A DNA stretch of 64,000 nt from Paenibacillus ihumii. Lineage in GTDB: Bacteria > Bacillota > Bacilli > Paenibacillales > Paenibacillaceae. Below are positions 32,743 to 41,794 of this stretch, piece after piece. A model generated the notes under the pieces. It was not told the origin of the DNA, did no database searches, and saw only the letters and a program-made list of their open reading frames with translations. Numbering within the stretch: the stretch's first letter is position 1; each line of letters begins with the position of its first letter. Made by a program: the position numbers and the translations under genes. The stretch is taken from NCBI RefSeq assembly GCF_001403875.1, contig NZ_LN884299.1, forward strand, positions 2,294,117 to 2,358,116, written 5' to 3'.

Positions 32743-32771
32743 TTGCCAGTGAAATCGCTGACAGATACGAT
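32743..32771 (+). promoter_or_regulatory. Promoter of the mannitol operon
   Basis: TTGCCA (32743-32748) and TACGAT (32766-32771) are separated by exactly 17 bp and precede mtlA by 69 nt. The spacer contains a perfect cre site. Confidence 0.6.
32750..32763. promoter_or_regulatory. Catabolite-responsive element (cre) for CcpA
   Basis: TGAAATCGCTGACA fits the cre consensus TGWAANCGNTNWCA at every position. It lies between the -35 and -10 of the mtlA promoter, so CcpA binding would block RNA polymerase when preferred sugars are present. Confidence 0.8.
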
Positions 32772-32840
32772 AAGTATAGGATATATGAACTACTCCTTAT
32801 TTTCAGATCCAACAAATATTTTTGTGGAGGTTAATATCAT

Positions 32841-34283
32841 ATGGATACTGCACAATCATCTGGTTTTAAAGTTCAAGTGCAGCGTTTCGGCAGATTCCTG
32901 AGCGGAATGGTTATGCCGAACATCGGTGCATTCATTGCCTGGGGTCTGATTACCGCTCTCTTCATCCCAACGGGTTGGGTCCCGAATGAAAGTCTCGCTT
33001 CGCTTGTCGATCCTATGATTACTTACTTGCTGCCGCTGCTCATCGGTTATACGGGCGGGCATATGGTTCACGGCGTAAGGGGCGGCGTTATTGGCGCCGT
33101 CGTAACGATGGGCGTCGTGGTAGGAGCCGATATCCCTATGTTCCTCGGAGCCATGATTATGGGTCCATTAGGCGCCTGGGTGCTCAAGAAATTCGATAAG
33201 GCCGTTGAAGGCAAAATCCCTGCCGGCTTCGAAATGCTGGTCAACAACTTCTCCTCGGGGATCATCGGCGGCGCACTGGCCCTGGCGGCCTTCAAAGGCG
33301 TCGGTCCAGTCGTTCAAGCATTCAGCGACGTCCTTGCCGCAGGCGTTCAGTTCCTGATCAATACAGGTCTTCTTCCGCTTGCTAACCTGCTGATAGAGCC
33401 TGCTAAAGTATTGTTCCTGAACAATGCCATCAACCACGGAATTCTTGGTCCGCTGGCGCTGGAGCAGGTGTCCAAGGCCGGGCAATCCGTTATTTTCATG
33501 CTGGAATCCAACCCGGGACCTGGTCTTGGCATTCTGCTGGCTTACTGGGTTTTCGGCCGAGGAATGGTTAAGAATTCCGCGCCTGGGGCTGTCATCATTC
33601 ACTTCCTCGGCGGGATTCATGAGATTTACTTCCCGTACATCCTGATGAATCCGCGTCTGATCCTTGCTGCGATTGGCGGCGGTATGGCGGGTACATTCAC
33701 CTTCTCGATTCTGGGAGCGGGCCTCGTAGCTGCGCCATCCCCGGGAAGTATCATTGCCTATATGGCCATGACGCCTAAGGGCGGTTACCTTCCTATGTTT
33801 GCCGGCGTTCTGGTGGCAACGGTCGTGTCCTTCTTGATCGCTTCCCTGCTGTTGAAAACAACGAAGGCTAGCGCCGAGGAAGGTACGGATCTGGAAGAAG
33901 CACAAGCGAGAATGCAGCAAATGAAGGCGGATGCTAAAGGAACCGCTGCTTCCAGCGCTGCTGTAACCAGTGCTGCTGCAGCCAATGCTGCGGTCAAATC
34001 CAAAGACGAGGTGAAGAAAATCGTCTTCTCCTGCGATGCAGGTATGGGCTCCAGTGCCATGGGGGCTTCTATTCTCCGGAAAAAGGTTACAGCCGCCGGC
34101 TTGCCGATTACAGTCACCAATACGGCGATCAACGACATCCCGGATGATGCCGACATCATCTTCACCCATAAGACGCTGACCGATCGGGCACGTCAGAAAA
34201 ATCCTAAAGCAGAGCATATATCCATCGATAATTTCCTGAAGAGTCCTGAATATGATGCGCTCGTCGATAGATTGAGCAAGTAA
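32841..34283 (+). CDS. mtlA: Mannitol-specific PTS enzyme IICB (MtlA)
   Basis: 480 residues. Residues ~1-350 are the membrane IIC domain (MVMPNIGAFIAWGLITALF, the substrate-binding GGIHEIYFPY), then an Ala-rich linker (SSAAVTSAAAANAA) and the IIB domain with the phospho-cysteine at 398 in FSCDAGMGSSAMGASI. The EIIA domain of the enteric protein is absent and is supplied by MtlF. It imports mannitol and phosphorylates it to mannitol 1-phosphate. GGAGG about 10 nt before the ATG marks the start. First gene of mtlA-mtlR-mtlF-mtlD; a cre box lies in its promoter. Confidence 0.96.
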   Translation: MDTAQSSGFKVQVQRFGRFLSGMVMPNIGAFIAWGLITALFIPTGWVPNESLASLVDPMITYLLPLLIGYTGGHMVHGVRGGVIGAVVTMGVVVGADIPMFLGAMIMGPLGAWVLKKFDKAVEGKIPAGFEMLVNNFSSGIIGGALALAAFKGVGPVVQAFSDVLAAGVQFLINTGLLPLANLLIEPAKVLFLNNAINHGILGPLALEQVSKAGQSVIFMLESNPGPGLGILLAYWVFGRGMVKNSAPGAVIIHFLGGIHEIYFPYILMNPRLILAAIGGGMAGTFTFSILGAGLVAAPSPGSIIAYMAMTPKGGYLPMFAGVLVATVVSFLIASLLLKTTKASAEEGTDLEEAQARMQQMKADAKGTAASSAAVTSAAAANAAVKSKDEVKKIVFSCDAGMGSSAMGASILRKKVTAAGLPITVTNTAINDIPDDADIIFTHKTLTDRARQKNPKAEHISIDNFLKSPEYDALVDRLSK

Positions 34284-34288
34284 TTTCA

Positions 34289-34324
34289 AGCCTGACGCTG
34301 ACAGTATTCTGTCGGCGTTAGGCT
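34289..34324 (+). terminator. Hairpin between mtlA and mtlR
   Basis: AGCCTGACGCTGACAG pairs with CTGTCGGCGTTAGGCT (16 bp, two G-U pairs) around TATT. The tail CATTTCTACC is only weakly T-rich. It may stop part of the transcripts, giving more mtlA than mtlR mRNA, or protect the mtlA 3' end. Confidence 0.6.
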
Positions 34325-34357
34325 CATTTCTACCGTGAAGGATGATGCCGTATCATA

Positions 34358-36469
34358 ATGTCGACTAGACAACGACGGATTGTAGAGCTGCTGTTCAATC
34401 AACAGAATGACATTACCGCAGCTGATATCGCTGCCGAAATCGGAACCAGTACGCGCACCATTCACCGGGAGCTTAACGATATTGAGCCGGCCCTTGCGGC
34501 TCATGGCATTGCACTTCATAAGAAATCCGGGATTGGCATCAAAATCGAAGCGGACGGCGGCAGCATTGACCGTTTCAAGCAGCAGTTGAACTTATCCGTG
34601 CCTGCGGATTATTCTCCCGAGGAGCGCAGGGTGCTGATCCTGTGCAAGCTGCTGCAATATGACGAGCCGGTGAAGCTATTTACGCTCGCCCATGAGCTGA
34701 ACGTGACGATGCCTACCATCAGCAGCGATTTGGATCAGCTGGAGGATCAAATCAACGAGCAGCGGCTCACGCTGGTCCGTAAACGCGGCTACGGGGTTGA
34801 ACTGACAGGCAAGGAGCAAGCCAAACGGCAAATGATCAGCCTTCTGGCGATCAGATACTTGGATGACTCGGACCTGTTCGGGCACCATGACGATGGAACC
34901 GACCATACGGTCGTGCATCCATTGACCAGTCAGTTGATGTCCATGGTCGGCAGAGAACAATTCTTCAAGCTTGAAAGAGCGCTATGGCAAATGAACAAGC
35001 AGTGGCCGCTCCGCTTGTCCGAGGATGCTTACACAAGGCTGCTCATTCGGCTGTCCGTGGCTTTGACCCGTATCCAGCTCGGCTGCTTAATCCAGCCAAG
35101 CAATTCTGAGGCTGCTGTTCCATTGGGCGCATCGGGCGCATCGGCCCCACCGGCACAGGCAGCTGCTGGGAATGGCAGGGAGAATGATCAGCTCGACCGT
35201 CTGCTCCAGCTGCTCGACCTGCAGCTGCCTGATCAGGAAGCTGCTTACATCAGCGCCTTGCTGACCGATGAAGCACAGCACGAGCTGGGGCTTCTGGTCA
35301 ACCACAACGATATGTCTCTCATCGAGACGGTAACCGGGCTGATCCGCTTCATCGAAGACAAGACGCAAATTTCATTGATGAATGACCGCTCGCTGGTGGA
35401 AGGCTTGATCCAGCACATGCACCCTGCCTTTCAAAGAATTGCCAACGGCATCGCCATTCGGAATCCGATCCTGACGCAAATCAAAAAAGACTATGATGAA
35501 TTATTTACCCTCGTCAGACAAGGTATTGACACATTTGTGCAAAATATCCACATTCCCGACGAGGAAATCGGATATATCGTCATGCACTTTGGGGCAGCTA
35601 TTGAACGGCTGAAGCAATTGCCGTGGAAGGTTCGGGCCGTGCTCGTATGCACAAGCGGCATCGGATCATCCAAGCTGCTTGCAGTACGCATTTCCAAGGA
35701 GCTGCCGCAGATCGAATTGATCGGCCATCTCTCTTGGTACGAGGCCGTACGGCTGCCTGCAGATGATTATGATTTGATCATTTCTACCGTCAATTTGCCG
35801 CTGGCGTCCGATAGGTATATCAAGATCAGCCCGCTGCTTACGGAGGATGAGACTGTTAAGCTGCGAGATTTTATCCATGACATTACTTTAAAAAGCAAAG
35901 AGCCCTCCCCCGCTGTGCTGGCGGATTCGGACCGCGGCCCGGTAGATAGGCTAAGACAGCTCCGCCTTTACTCGGATATTGTGCTGCGGCTGCTCGACAA
36001 TTTCCTAGTCCATCGGATGGAGCGGGCTGCCGGCGGCCCGGATTTGGCAAGCCAGCTGCTGCATATGGTGTCCACCATCGATCAGCCAAGCGTTCTGCTC
36101 CATAAGGAGAAGATCGTGGGGCAGCTGCTTCAACGGGAGCAGCAGGGCAGCCTGGTCATGCCGGATACGGAGATTGCCCTGATCCACACGCGCAGCGAAT
36201 GGGTTCAGCATCCTGTGATCTCCCTCTTCCGCTATGATTTGCCTATCGAGCTGAATTATGAAGCGGGCTCCGTGAAGCAGGTCCTGATGATGCTAGGACC
36301 GTTGAAGCTGGATAAGGCTAGCCTGGAGGTACTCAGCGAGATCAGCGGAATGCTGCTTCTGACCGAGATGACTACCCTGTTGGAGGGAGGGAGCAAAGAG
36401 GAAATCAAGAGCTTTATTTCCGGGCAGCTGGAGAAATATATGATTAGAAAATTGGATTGGAGAGATTAA
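34358..36469 (+). CDS. mtlR: Mannitol operon activator MtlR (PRD/EIIB/EIIA regulator)
   Basis: 703 residues. Two N-terminal HTH regions (RQRRIVELLFNQQNDITAADIAAEIG; a second near 85-145), two PRDs (~180-265 and ~300-405), an EIIB(Gat)-like domain with Cys431 in VLVCTSGIGSSKLL, and an EIIA(Mtl)-like domain with His610 in IALIHTRSEWV. In this family phosphorylation by HPr at PRD2 activates, while phosphorylation at EIIB/EIIA by the mannitol PTS inhibits. PRD2 keeps its histidines (HMHPAFQRI, IVMHFGAAIER); the matching PRD1 position reads LLIRLSVALTR, with Arg in place of the usual His. A 30-residue Ala/Gly-rich insert follows PRD1. The SD is weak. Confidence 0.93.
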   Translation: MSTRQRRIVELLFNQQNDITAADIAAEIGTSTRTIHRELNDIEPALAAHGIALHKKSGIGIKIEADGGSIDRFKQQLNLSVPADYSPEERRVLILCKLLQYDEPVKLFTLAHELNVTMPTISSDLDQLEDQINEQRLTLVRKRGYGVELTGKEQAKRQMISLLAIRYLDDSDLFGHHDDGTDHTVVHPLTSQLMSMVGREQFFKLERALWQMNKQWPLRLSEDAYTRLLIRLSVALTRIQLGCLIQPSNSEAAVPLGASGASAPPAQAAAGNGRENDQLDRLLQLLDLQLPDQEAAYISALLTDEAQHELGLLVNHNDMSLIETVTGLIRFIEDKTQISLMNDRSLVEGLIQHMHPAFQRIANGIAIRNPILTQIKKDYDELFTLVRQGIDTFVQNIHIPDEEIGYIVMHFGAAIERLKQLPWKVRAVLVCTSGIGSSKLLAVRISKELPQIELIGHLSWYEAVRLPADDYDLIISTVNLPLASDRYIKISPLLTEDETVKLRDFIHDITLKSKEPSPAVLADSDRGPVDRLRQLRLYSDIVLRLLDNFLVHRMERAAGGPDLASQLLHMVSTIDQPSVLLHKEKIVGQLLQREQQGSLVMPDTEIALIHTRSEWVQHPVISLFRYDLPIELNYEAGSVKQVLMMLGPLKLDKASLEVLSEISGMLLLTEMTTLLEGGSKEEIKSFISGQLEKYMIRKLDWRD

Positions 36470-36470
36470 C

Positions 36471-36908
36471 ATGACTATTCTATCTAAAGATAAAGTGAAG
36501 CTGAATGTGAAGGTTCAGGATAAGTACGAAGCCATTCGCATGGTGGGACAAATGCTGGTCGATGCAGGGCACGCGCCGCAGGAATATATCGAGAAAATGA
36601 TTGAGCGTGAGAACTCCCTCTCCACCTATCTTGGCGGAGGCCTGGCGATGCCTCACGGCACCAACGAAGCCAAATCCATGATCAAATCCACGGGCATGGC
36701 TATACTTACCGCCCCGGACGGGATCGACTTCGGCGGCGATGAGCCTGCGCGCTTAGTCATCGGGCTTGCTGCCATCCGCGATGATCATATGGGAATTTTA
36801 ACGAATGTGGCCGTGCTCGTCTCCGATGACGAAGAAATGGAACGGATCGTAAATGCGACCTCGGAGGAGGAGCTCATTGCCATCTTCGAACAGGGGTTGA
36901 GCGAATGA
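36471..36908 (+). CDS. mtlF: Mannitol-specific PTS enzyme IIA (MtlF)
   Basis: 145 residues with the phosphorylated histidine at 62 in GLAMPHGTNE. It takes the phosphoryl group from HPr and passes it to Cys398 of MtlA. The start lies 1 nt after the mtlR stop, with GGAGAG about 6 nt upstream inside mtlR, and the end overlaps mtlD by 4 nt, so the three genes are translated together. Confidence 0.95.
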   Translation: MTILSKDKVKLNVKVQDKYEAIRMVGQMLVDAGHAPQEYIEKMIERENSLSTYLGGGLAMPHGTNEAKSMIKSTGMAILTAPDGIDFGGDEPARLVIGLAAIRDDHMGILTNVAVLVSDDEEMERIVNATSEEELIAIFEQGLSE

Positions 36909-38059
36909 AGGCCGTACATTTCGGGGCCGGCAATATCGGGCGCGGGTTTATCGGCCTACTGCTCTCGAAATCCGGATACGAGGTCACCTTCGTCGACGTG
37001 AATGACAAGCTGGTCGAGCTGCTGCGGAGCAAACGCCAGTATACAGTCGCTTTGGCCAATGAAGAAGCCGCTTCGATCACCGTGGAGAATGTCACCGCCA
37101 TTGATGGCAAGAACACTGCCCTTGTCGCCGAGACGGTTGCCAAAGCCGACATCGTTACCACCGCCGTCGGCGTCTCTGTACTTAAGCATATTGCGGCTGC
37201 CATTGCCGAAGGGATCGAGCTGAGGCTGGCTCGAGGCGAACGCCCGCTTCAAATCATTGCGTGTGAAAATGCCATCGGCGGCAGCACACAGCTTAAACAT
37301 CATGTATACGAGCATCTGTCCGAAGCAGTAAAAAGACAAGCCGACCAAACGATCGATTTTCCCGATGCCGCCGTGGATCGGATCGTGCCGCTGCAGCAGC
37401 ATGATGATCCGCTGCTTGTCACGGTCGAGCCCTTCTATGAATGGACCGTCGACCGGTCGGCGATACGCGGTGAATTCAAGGAAATCGCCGGCGTACATTA
37501 TGTAGACCGGTTGCTGCCCTATATCGAACGTAAATTGTTCACCGTCAATACGGGACACTGCATTGCCGCCTACCACGGCTTCCTCCGCGGATACGAAACG
37601 ATTCAGGAAGCGATGAAAGACCCGGTTGTCGTTGGCGAGGTTAAAGGAGCTTTGCAGGAATCGGGAGAGATGCTTATCCAAATGTATTCATTCGATGAGG
37701 CATCGCATCGCCAGTACGTCGAGCAAATTCTGGAGCGCTTCATCAATCCTTACTTGACCGATGAGATCGTACGCGTTGGCCGCTCCCCGATCCGGAAAAT
37801 TTCCGCGAACGATCGGCTCGTAAGACCGGCGCGGCTGGCCCATGAGCTGGAGATTGCTGTCCCCCATCTGACCAGGGCCATTGCCGCAGCCCTGCTGTTC
37901 CAAGAGGACGGCGATCCGGAAGCAGCCGAGCTGCAGGCCTATATTCATGAGCATGGTGTCCATGAAGCCATTGAGAAATATACGGAACTGCCGAAGGAGC
38001 ACCCGCTTCTTGGGCAAATAGCCGATGAATATGCAGAGCTTAAAGATAATCGATCCTGA
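36905..38059 (+). CDS. mtlD: Mannitol-1-phosphate 5-dehydrogenase (MtlD)
   Basis: 384 residues, the family length. The N-terminal NAD-binding motif HFGAGNIGRGFIG (5-17) and the catalytic-domain sequence VNTGHCIAAYHGFLRGY are diagnostic. It oxidises mannitol 1-phosphate to fructose 6-phosphate with NAD+, sending the carbon to glycolysis. The start overlaps mtlF (ATGA). It ends the operon, with a terminator 43 nt later. Confidence 0.96.
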   Translation: MKAVHFGAGNIGRGFIGLLLSKSGYEVTFVDVNDKLVELLRSKRQYTVALANEEAASITVENVTAIDGKNTALVAETVAKADIVTTAVGVSVLKHIAAAIAEGIELRLARGERPLQIIACENAIGGSTQLKHHVYEHLSEAVKRQADQTIDFPDAAVDRIVPLQQHDDPLLVTVEPFYEWTVDRSAIRGEFKEIAGVHYVDRLLPYIERKLFTVNTGHCIAAYHGFLRGYETIQEAMKDPVVVGEVKGALQESGEMLIQMYSFDEASHRQYVEQILERFINPYLTDEIVRVGRSPIRKISANDRLVRPARLAHELEIAVPHLTRAIAAALLFQEDGDPEAAELQAYIHEHGVHEAIEKYTELPKEHPLLGQIADEYAELKDNRS

Positions 38060-38101
38060 TTAGCACACGAACCAGGGTCAAATTAGTAATATCACTTTAT
38101 C

Positions 38102-38168
38102 GGAAAAAGAAGCCGTTGACGCTGCAGTACCCATCAGGCGAGCCTGCAGTCTATCGGCTTCTTTTTCC
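38102..38168 (+). terminator. Terminator of the mannitol operon
   Basis: GGAAAAAGAAGCCG pairs perfectly with CGGCTTCTTTTTCC; an inner CTGCAG/CTGCAG stem extends the structure. It is followed by CTGTTTTACTG. The A-rich left arm means it could also work on the other strand. Confidence 0.85.
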
Positions 38169-38310
38169 CTGTTTTACTGTGAAGCCTTAGCTCCATGTAA
38201 AATTTTTGATGATATGTAGACCGAATTGCTCATCCATCCTCAAAGAAATACGGAGGAAAAAAATAGGGTAAAGGAATTATCCTTTACCCCATTTTAAAGA
38301 ATATGATTTT

Positions 38311-39381
38311 TTAAGCTTCTGCGTTTATTTTCAGGTGTACCGCATCCTGAAAGGCATCCGGATCGTCGAGCTTGATCCATATCTTAGTGATTTGCTCCTT
38401 GCCGCCCAGCATATAGGTCTTCCAGTGCGGTTCTTTTAATACAAGCTCATATTGGGGCGAATCAAGACTTAAAACACAATTGAAGGTATCTTTTGTCTTG
38501 TCTTCGTCACTAATATTTTTAGGCGCATGGCGAAAGACATCAATTTGATCCGGGCTGAATTCCGTCCTCGAATAAAACCCAAGTCTTAATATAATGACTT
38601 TATCCGTCACCATATGCGGCTCATACCGACATGAATTATAGAAGGCGACCAATTGGAACATCAGGTAAATGCTGGAAATCGTAATGATCCATGCTAGCGT
38701 CTTACTAAACAGGCTGATTAATAAGTGAAGGACGCTAACATCAATCAGAAGCATGATGCATCCAAAAATAATCAATACTTTAATCATAGAGGTTTTGTGG
38801 TAGGTGTAGGATACGTCCGCATCAATTTTCGGCGGCTTAAACCAGACATACAAGCAATAATACCACAACCTAATCTCATTGAAGGCCAGCCTCCTGAGCA
38901 AGCCTTGGCCAAACAGCGGTGTCAAGCTTTGCTCCAGCCGTACGATCGTTTCTTTGGATGGATCAACCCGTAAAAAATCCTGCCTGACCTTGATTAGCTT
39001 ATACAGAAAAAAGACAACAAAGCTGGCCAGAATCGGAGGGCCTCCCCACTGTATAGCATATGTATACAATTCTGGCCTTGGATTGGGCAATATCAAAGCT
39101 GCAAGCAGAAAGGATATGCCAGTCATCATATAAAAGAATACAAACGGCGCTGCTGTCAGCAGACTGACAAACAAGCTAAGCATAGGAATTACAATTAGGA
39201 TTCCGGCTGTGACGATCATAGTTTGATTGACCAGTAACTCTTCATTTCTGGATAGGAGGAAGTAGCCTCCCCCATAAATGATCGTCGTCATCAGCAGCAT
39301 ACATAGCTGGAGCGATTTTTGCAATCGGGTGCTTTCCGGCTTAGTTACGGCTTCTTTTCTCGGCAAGTTATCGATATTCAC
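38311..39381 (-). CDS. Membrane protein of unknown function, linked to the ABC-2 transporter
   Basis: About 356 residues that I do not recognise. Six hydrophobic segments are visible in three pairs: LCMLLMTTIIYGGGYFLL plus MIVTAGILIVIPMLSLFV, then a pair at roughly 85-130, then VLIIFGCIMLLIDVSVLHLL plus WIITISSIYLMFQLVAF; the C-terminal ~110 residues look soluble. The longest frame starts at a GTG at 39387, but AGGAG is 9 nt from the GTG at 39381, which is chosen. It overlaps the end of the permease gene by 14 nt, so the two are coupled, and it is likely a third component of that transporter. Confidence 0.7.
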   Translation of the reverse strand: MNIDNLPRKEAVTKPESTRLQKSLQLCMLLMTTIIYGGGYFLLSRNEELLVNQTMIVTAGILIVIPMLSLFVSLLTAAPFVFFYMMTGISFLLAALILPNPRPELYTYAIQWGGPPILASFVVFFLYKLIKVRQDFLRVDPSKETIVRLEQSLTPLFGQGLLRRLAFNEIRLWYYCLYVWFKPPKIDADVSYTYHKTSMIKVLIIFGCIMLLIDVSVLHLLISLFSKTLAWIITISSIYLMFQLVAFYNSCRYEPHMVTDKVIILRLGFYSRTEFSPDQIDVFRHAPKNISDEDKTKDTFNCVLSLDSPQYELVLKEPHWKTYMLGGKEQITKIWIKLDDPDAFQDAVHLKINAEA

Positions 39382-40864
39382 TGGCACGCACTCCTAAACC
39401 AAACATAGCGAGACATGGCAAGAAAAGCAACACAGAAAAGAGATAATGCAGATTGAACCAATATAGTGCAACAGCGATAAGCGTATAAATCAGGCCAGCA
39501 AAGCTGGACAATATAGGGATCGGACTTTGCGGCACCTGCTCCAGCATCCCGTTGGAATCTTCCTCTTTGATGATCATCATGACTGCCTGCCCTCCCTTTC
39601 GATCAAGGGAAGCAATCCCCAATTGCAGTAAAATAGCGCCCATCGTGATGGATACGCACCACACCAGCGTTTGTAAGATCACTAGGCCATCGATCTGCAA
39701 GAACAGAGCTACCACAGGGTACCCGATCAGTACGGGAACTACAACCAGCAAAACCGAAGTTATAAATTTCGCCGTGAAAATATGCCTGCCCTTGGTTCCG
39801 CTCATAAAATAAAGAAGATAGCTCTGCTTTTCTTGCTGATATAGCGCAGACACAATCTCACCAAACGCCAGCATGGTATAGAGAACGACAAATCCAAATA
39901 CATAAGCAGGGGTGTTCTGCCCGGTAAGGAAGGAATTAAACATTCCGATTTTTGTGAGAACAATAGCTGCAATCATTCCAATCAGCCATAAGCCTACTCT
40001 CACTAATGTAATCTTATTTTTAATAATTAAAATCCAATCCTTGATCATAACTGCATTTTGCGGAGTTGAGATCAGATGGGAAATCCCGCTATCTTTGTTC
40101 TGGATCCTTTTATCATTCTCTACAAATCGAAGCCAGCCTTCATAATACAGCTCCCCCATTTTCCCTGTGAGAAGAAGCAATACGATTACACCTGCACCGC
40201 AGACCGCAGCAACCGGATACATGATCTGTTCAAATTGGCTCCAAAAAACAGAGGATACCGACTCCAGTGAAACTAGCACCCATACGATAAAGCCGAACAA
40301 CGCCAAATAACCAATCGTCGCTATGCCGACAAATCCCTTTACGATGGCCGGAATATAATACATGGTAATAATCATCATATAGCGGCAGACCAGATCGACG
40401 GTCATCTCGGCTGCAAATCCAATGACAAACAACAATACCCCTGTCGTCAATTTATGGGCCATGCCCAGGCCGCTTGTCAGCGGAATCGTCAGGATTAAAG
40501 CTGCCCATAAATATAAAGGCATCCGGGATAGCCATTGTCCCATAATGAGCTGAAAGTTAGAGATACCCGACGAATGAAACAGCATCAAATTTTTTTGCAT
40601 GTACATTTGCGAAGGCAGATCGTTCATAGCACGGAGCAAGCCGACAAGCAGACTTTCAGCGACAATAAAGAGAATTTTTTTAGATAAATCGGCCTCCATA
40701 AAAATATTCCCAAATTTCTCTGAAAAATAAATGGGAATCGCGATTCCTAGCAATAGAATCCAGATTAGCAATTTAGCCCGGCTGTGGTATAAATACTGAT
40801 TCAGGAAAGGGCGATTATAGTAATAGATAATCGATTTAATTGTTGAGGGTAACAGGTTTTTCAC
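39368..40864 (-). CDS. ABC-2-type permease, large membrane subunit
   Basis: 498 residues with about ten to twelve TM segments and no soluble domain of note, in the style of large ABC-2 permeases (two six-helix halves separated by a charged loop near 245-270). It follows the ATPase gene with a 29-nt overlap, so it should be that ATPase's partner. The start is doubtful: the GTG at 40864 directly touches AAAGGGG, leaving no spacing, and no better ATG/GTG/TTG is close by. Substrate unknown; the position just behind the NRPS genes suggests export of, or protection against, the peptide. Confidence 0.75.
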   Translation of the reverse strand: MKNLLPSTIKSIIYYYNRPFLNQYLYHSRAKLLIWILLLGIAIPIYFSEKFGNIFMEADLSKKILFIVAESLLVGLLRAMNDLPSQMYMQKNLMLFHSSGISNFQLIMGQWLSRMPLYLWAALILTIPLTSGLGMAHKLTTGVLLFVIGFAAEMTVDLVCRYMMIITMYYIPAIVKGFVGIATIGYLALFGFIVWVLVSLESVSSVFWSQFEQIMYPVAAVCGAGVIVLLLLTGKMGELYYEGWLRFVENDKRIQNKDSGISHLISTPQNAVMIKDWILIIKNKITLVRVGLWLIGMIAAIVLTKIGMFNSFLTGQNTPAYVFGFVVLYTMLAFGEIVSALYQQEKQSYLLYFMSGTKGRHIFTAKFITSVLLVVVPVLIGYPVVALFLQIDGLVILQTLVWCVSITMGAILLQLGIASLDRKGGQAVMMIIKEEDSNGMLEQVPQSPIPILSSFAGLIYTLIAVALYWFNLHYLFSVLLFLPCLAMFGLGVRASEYR

Positions 40865-41606
40865 CCCTTTCTATTAGAGATAGAAAGATCTCCTCCAGCT
40901 TGCTCTCCGATTCCATGCCCCGGCTTTGGCGCAGCTCCTCCATCGTCCCCATGGCCTGAATCTTCCCGGCGTCCAGAATAGCAATCGTGTCAGCCATCTC
41001 CTCTACCACATCAAGAATATGCGTCGTAAGAAACACGGTGACGCCATTCTTCTTCGCTGATCGATAGATTTGATCCTTGACCTCTCGAGCGGCCAAAGGA
41101 TCTAGACCATTGGTTACTTCATCCAGGAATAGAACCTCTGGGTTGTGAATGAGTCCGCACGCAATAGCGGTTTTCCTTTTCATCCCTAAGGAATAAGCCT
41201 TGATTAACTTATCCGCACTCTCCAGCAAGCCAAACTGAGCCAGCAATTCCTCCGTCCTATGATGGATCTCTTCCCTTCCAAGTCCGTACAAGCCACCGAC
41301 AAATCGCAGCATCTCCCGGCCTGTCAAGCCTTCATGCAGTAGGGGGACATCAGGTACATACCCTGTAATTTTCCGAATGCTTTTATCCTTCCACATGTCA
41401 ATCCCTTTAATCAAAATACTGCCTGAGGATGGCTTTAGCTGGCCTGTCATCATTTTCATCGTTGTAGTTTTCCCGGCTCCATTACTTCCAAGGAAAGCAA
41501 AGATTTCCCCCTGGGGAACAGAGATAGATAGATTGTCTACAGCAAGATGCTTATCATAAAATCGGGTAAGGCCTTTCAGCTCAATCATATGGGGCACTTC
41601 ATTCAT
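40836..41606 (-). CDS. ABC transporter ATP-binding protein
   Basis: 256 residues with Walker A GSNGAGKTT, Q-loop region VPDVPLLHEGLTGRE, signature YSLGMKRK (a variant of LSGGQ typical of BcrA/NatA-like exporters), Walker B VLFLDEVTNGLDP and H-loop TTHIL. It drives the ABC-2 permease encoded downstream. AAGGAAAG about 10 nt before the ATG is acceptable. It is the first gene of a three-gene unit 190 bp downstream of the NRPS stop codon and separated from it by a terminator, so it probably has its own promoter. Confidence 0.9.
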   Translation of the reverse strand: MNEVPHMIELKGLTRFYDKHLAVDNLSISVPQGEIFAFLGSNGAGKTTTMKMMTGQLKPSSGSILIKGIDMWKDKSIRKITGYVPDVPLLHEGLTGREMLRFVGGLYGLGREEIHHRTEELLAQFGLLESADKLIKAYSLGMKRKTAIACGLIHNPEVLFLDEVTNGLDPLAAREVKDQIYRSAKKNGVTVFLTTHILDVVEEMADTIAILDAGKIQAMGTMEELRQSRGMESESKLEEIFLSLIERGEKPVTLNN

Positions 41607-41668
41607 CTAGCATTCACTTTCCTTTCATAATGACTGGGTTTGAGTATCGATGGGCAATCCTTCCGTGC

Positions 41669-41713
41669 AAAAAAGAGGAGACCCTTGCAGATATCCTAAC
41701 CACCGGCAAGGGT
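41669..41713 (-). terminator. Terminator after the NRPS operon
   Basis: On the minus strand ACCCTTGC and GCAAGGGT form an 8-bp stem with a 17-nt loop, followed by CTCCTCTTTTTT. It starts 82 nt after the NRPS stop codon. The gap between stem and T run makes it imperfect. Confidence 0.6.
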
Positions 41714-41794
41714 ACCTATATTAACCACATTAGTAAAAATTATAAAGTCAGTTTATTATACACTAATTTGAATCATGTGTTAAATTTGTAATTA

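Noticed and set aside
32576..32815. 80-residue N-terminal extension of MgtE
   Set aside because: AAAGGAG lies 9 nt before the ATG at 32575, and the extension would cross the promoter and cre site of mtlA.
32576..32840. M-box riboswitch upstream of mgtE
   Set aside because: The conserved M-box blocks are not seen and the space shared with the mtlA promoter is too small.
33168..34289. 373-codon minus-strand frame opposite mtlA
   Set aside because: Antisense shadow of a well-identified PTS gene.
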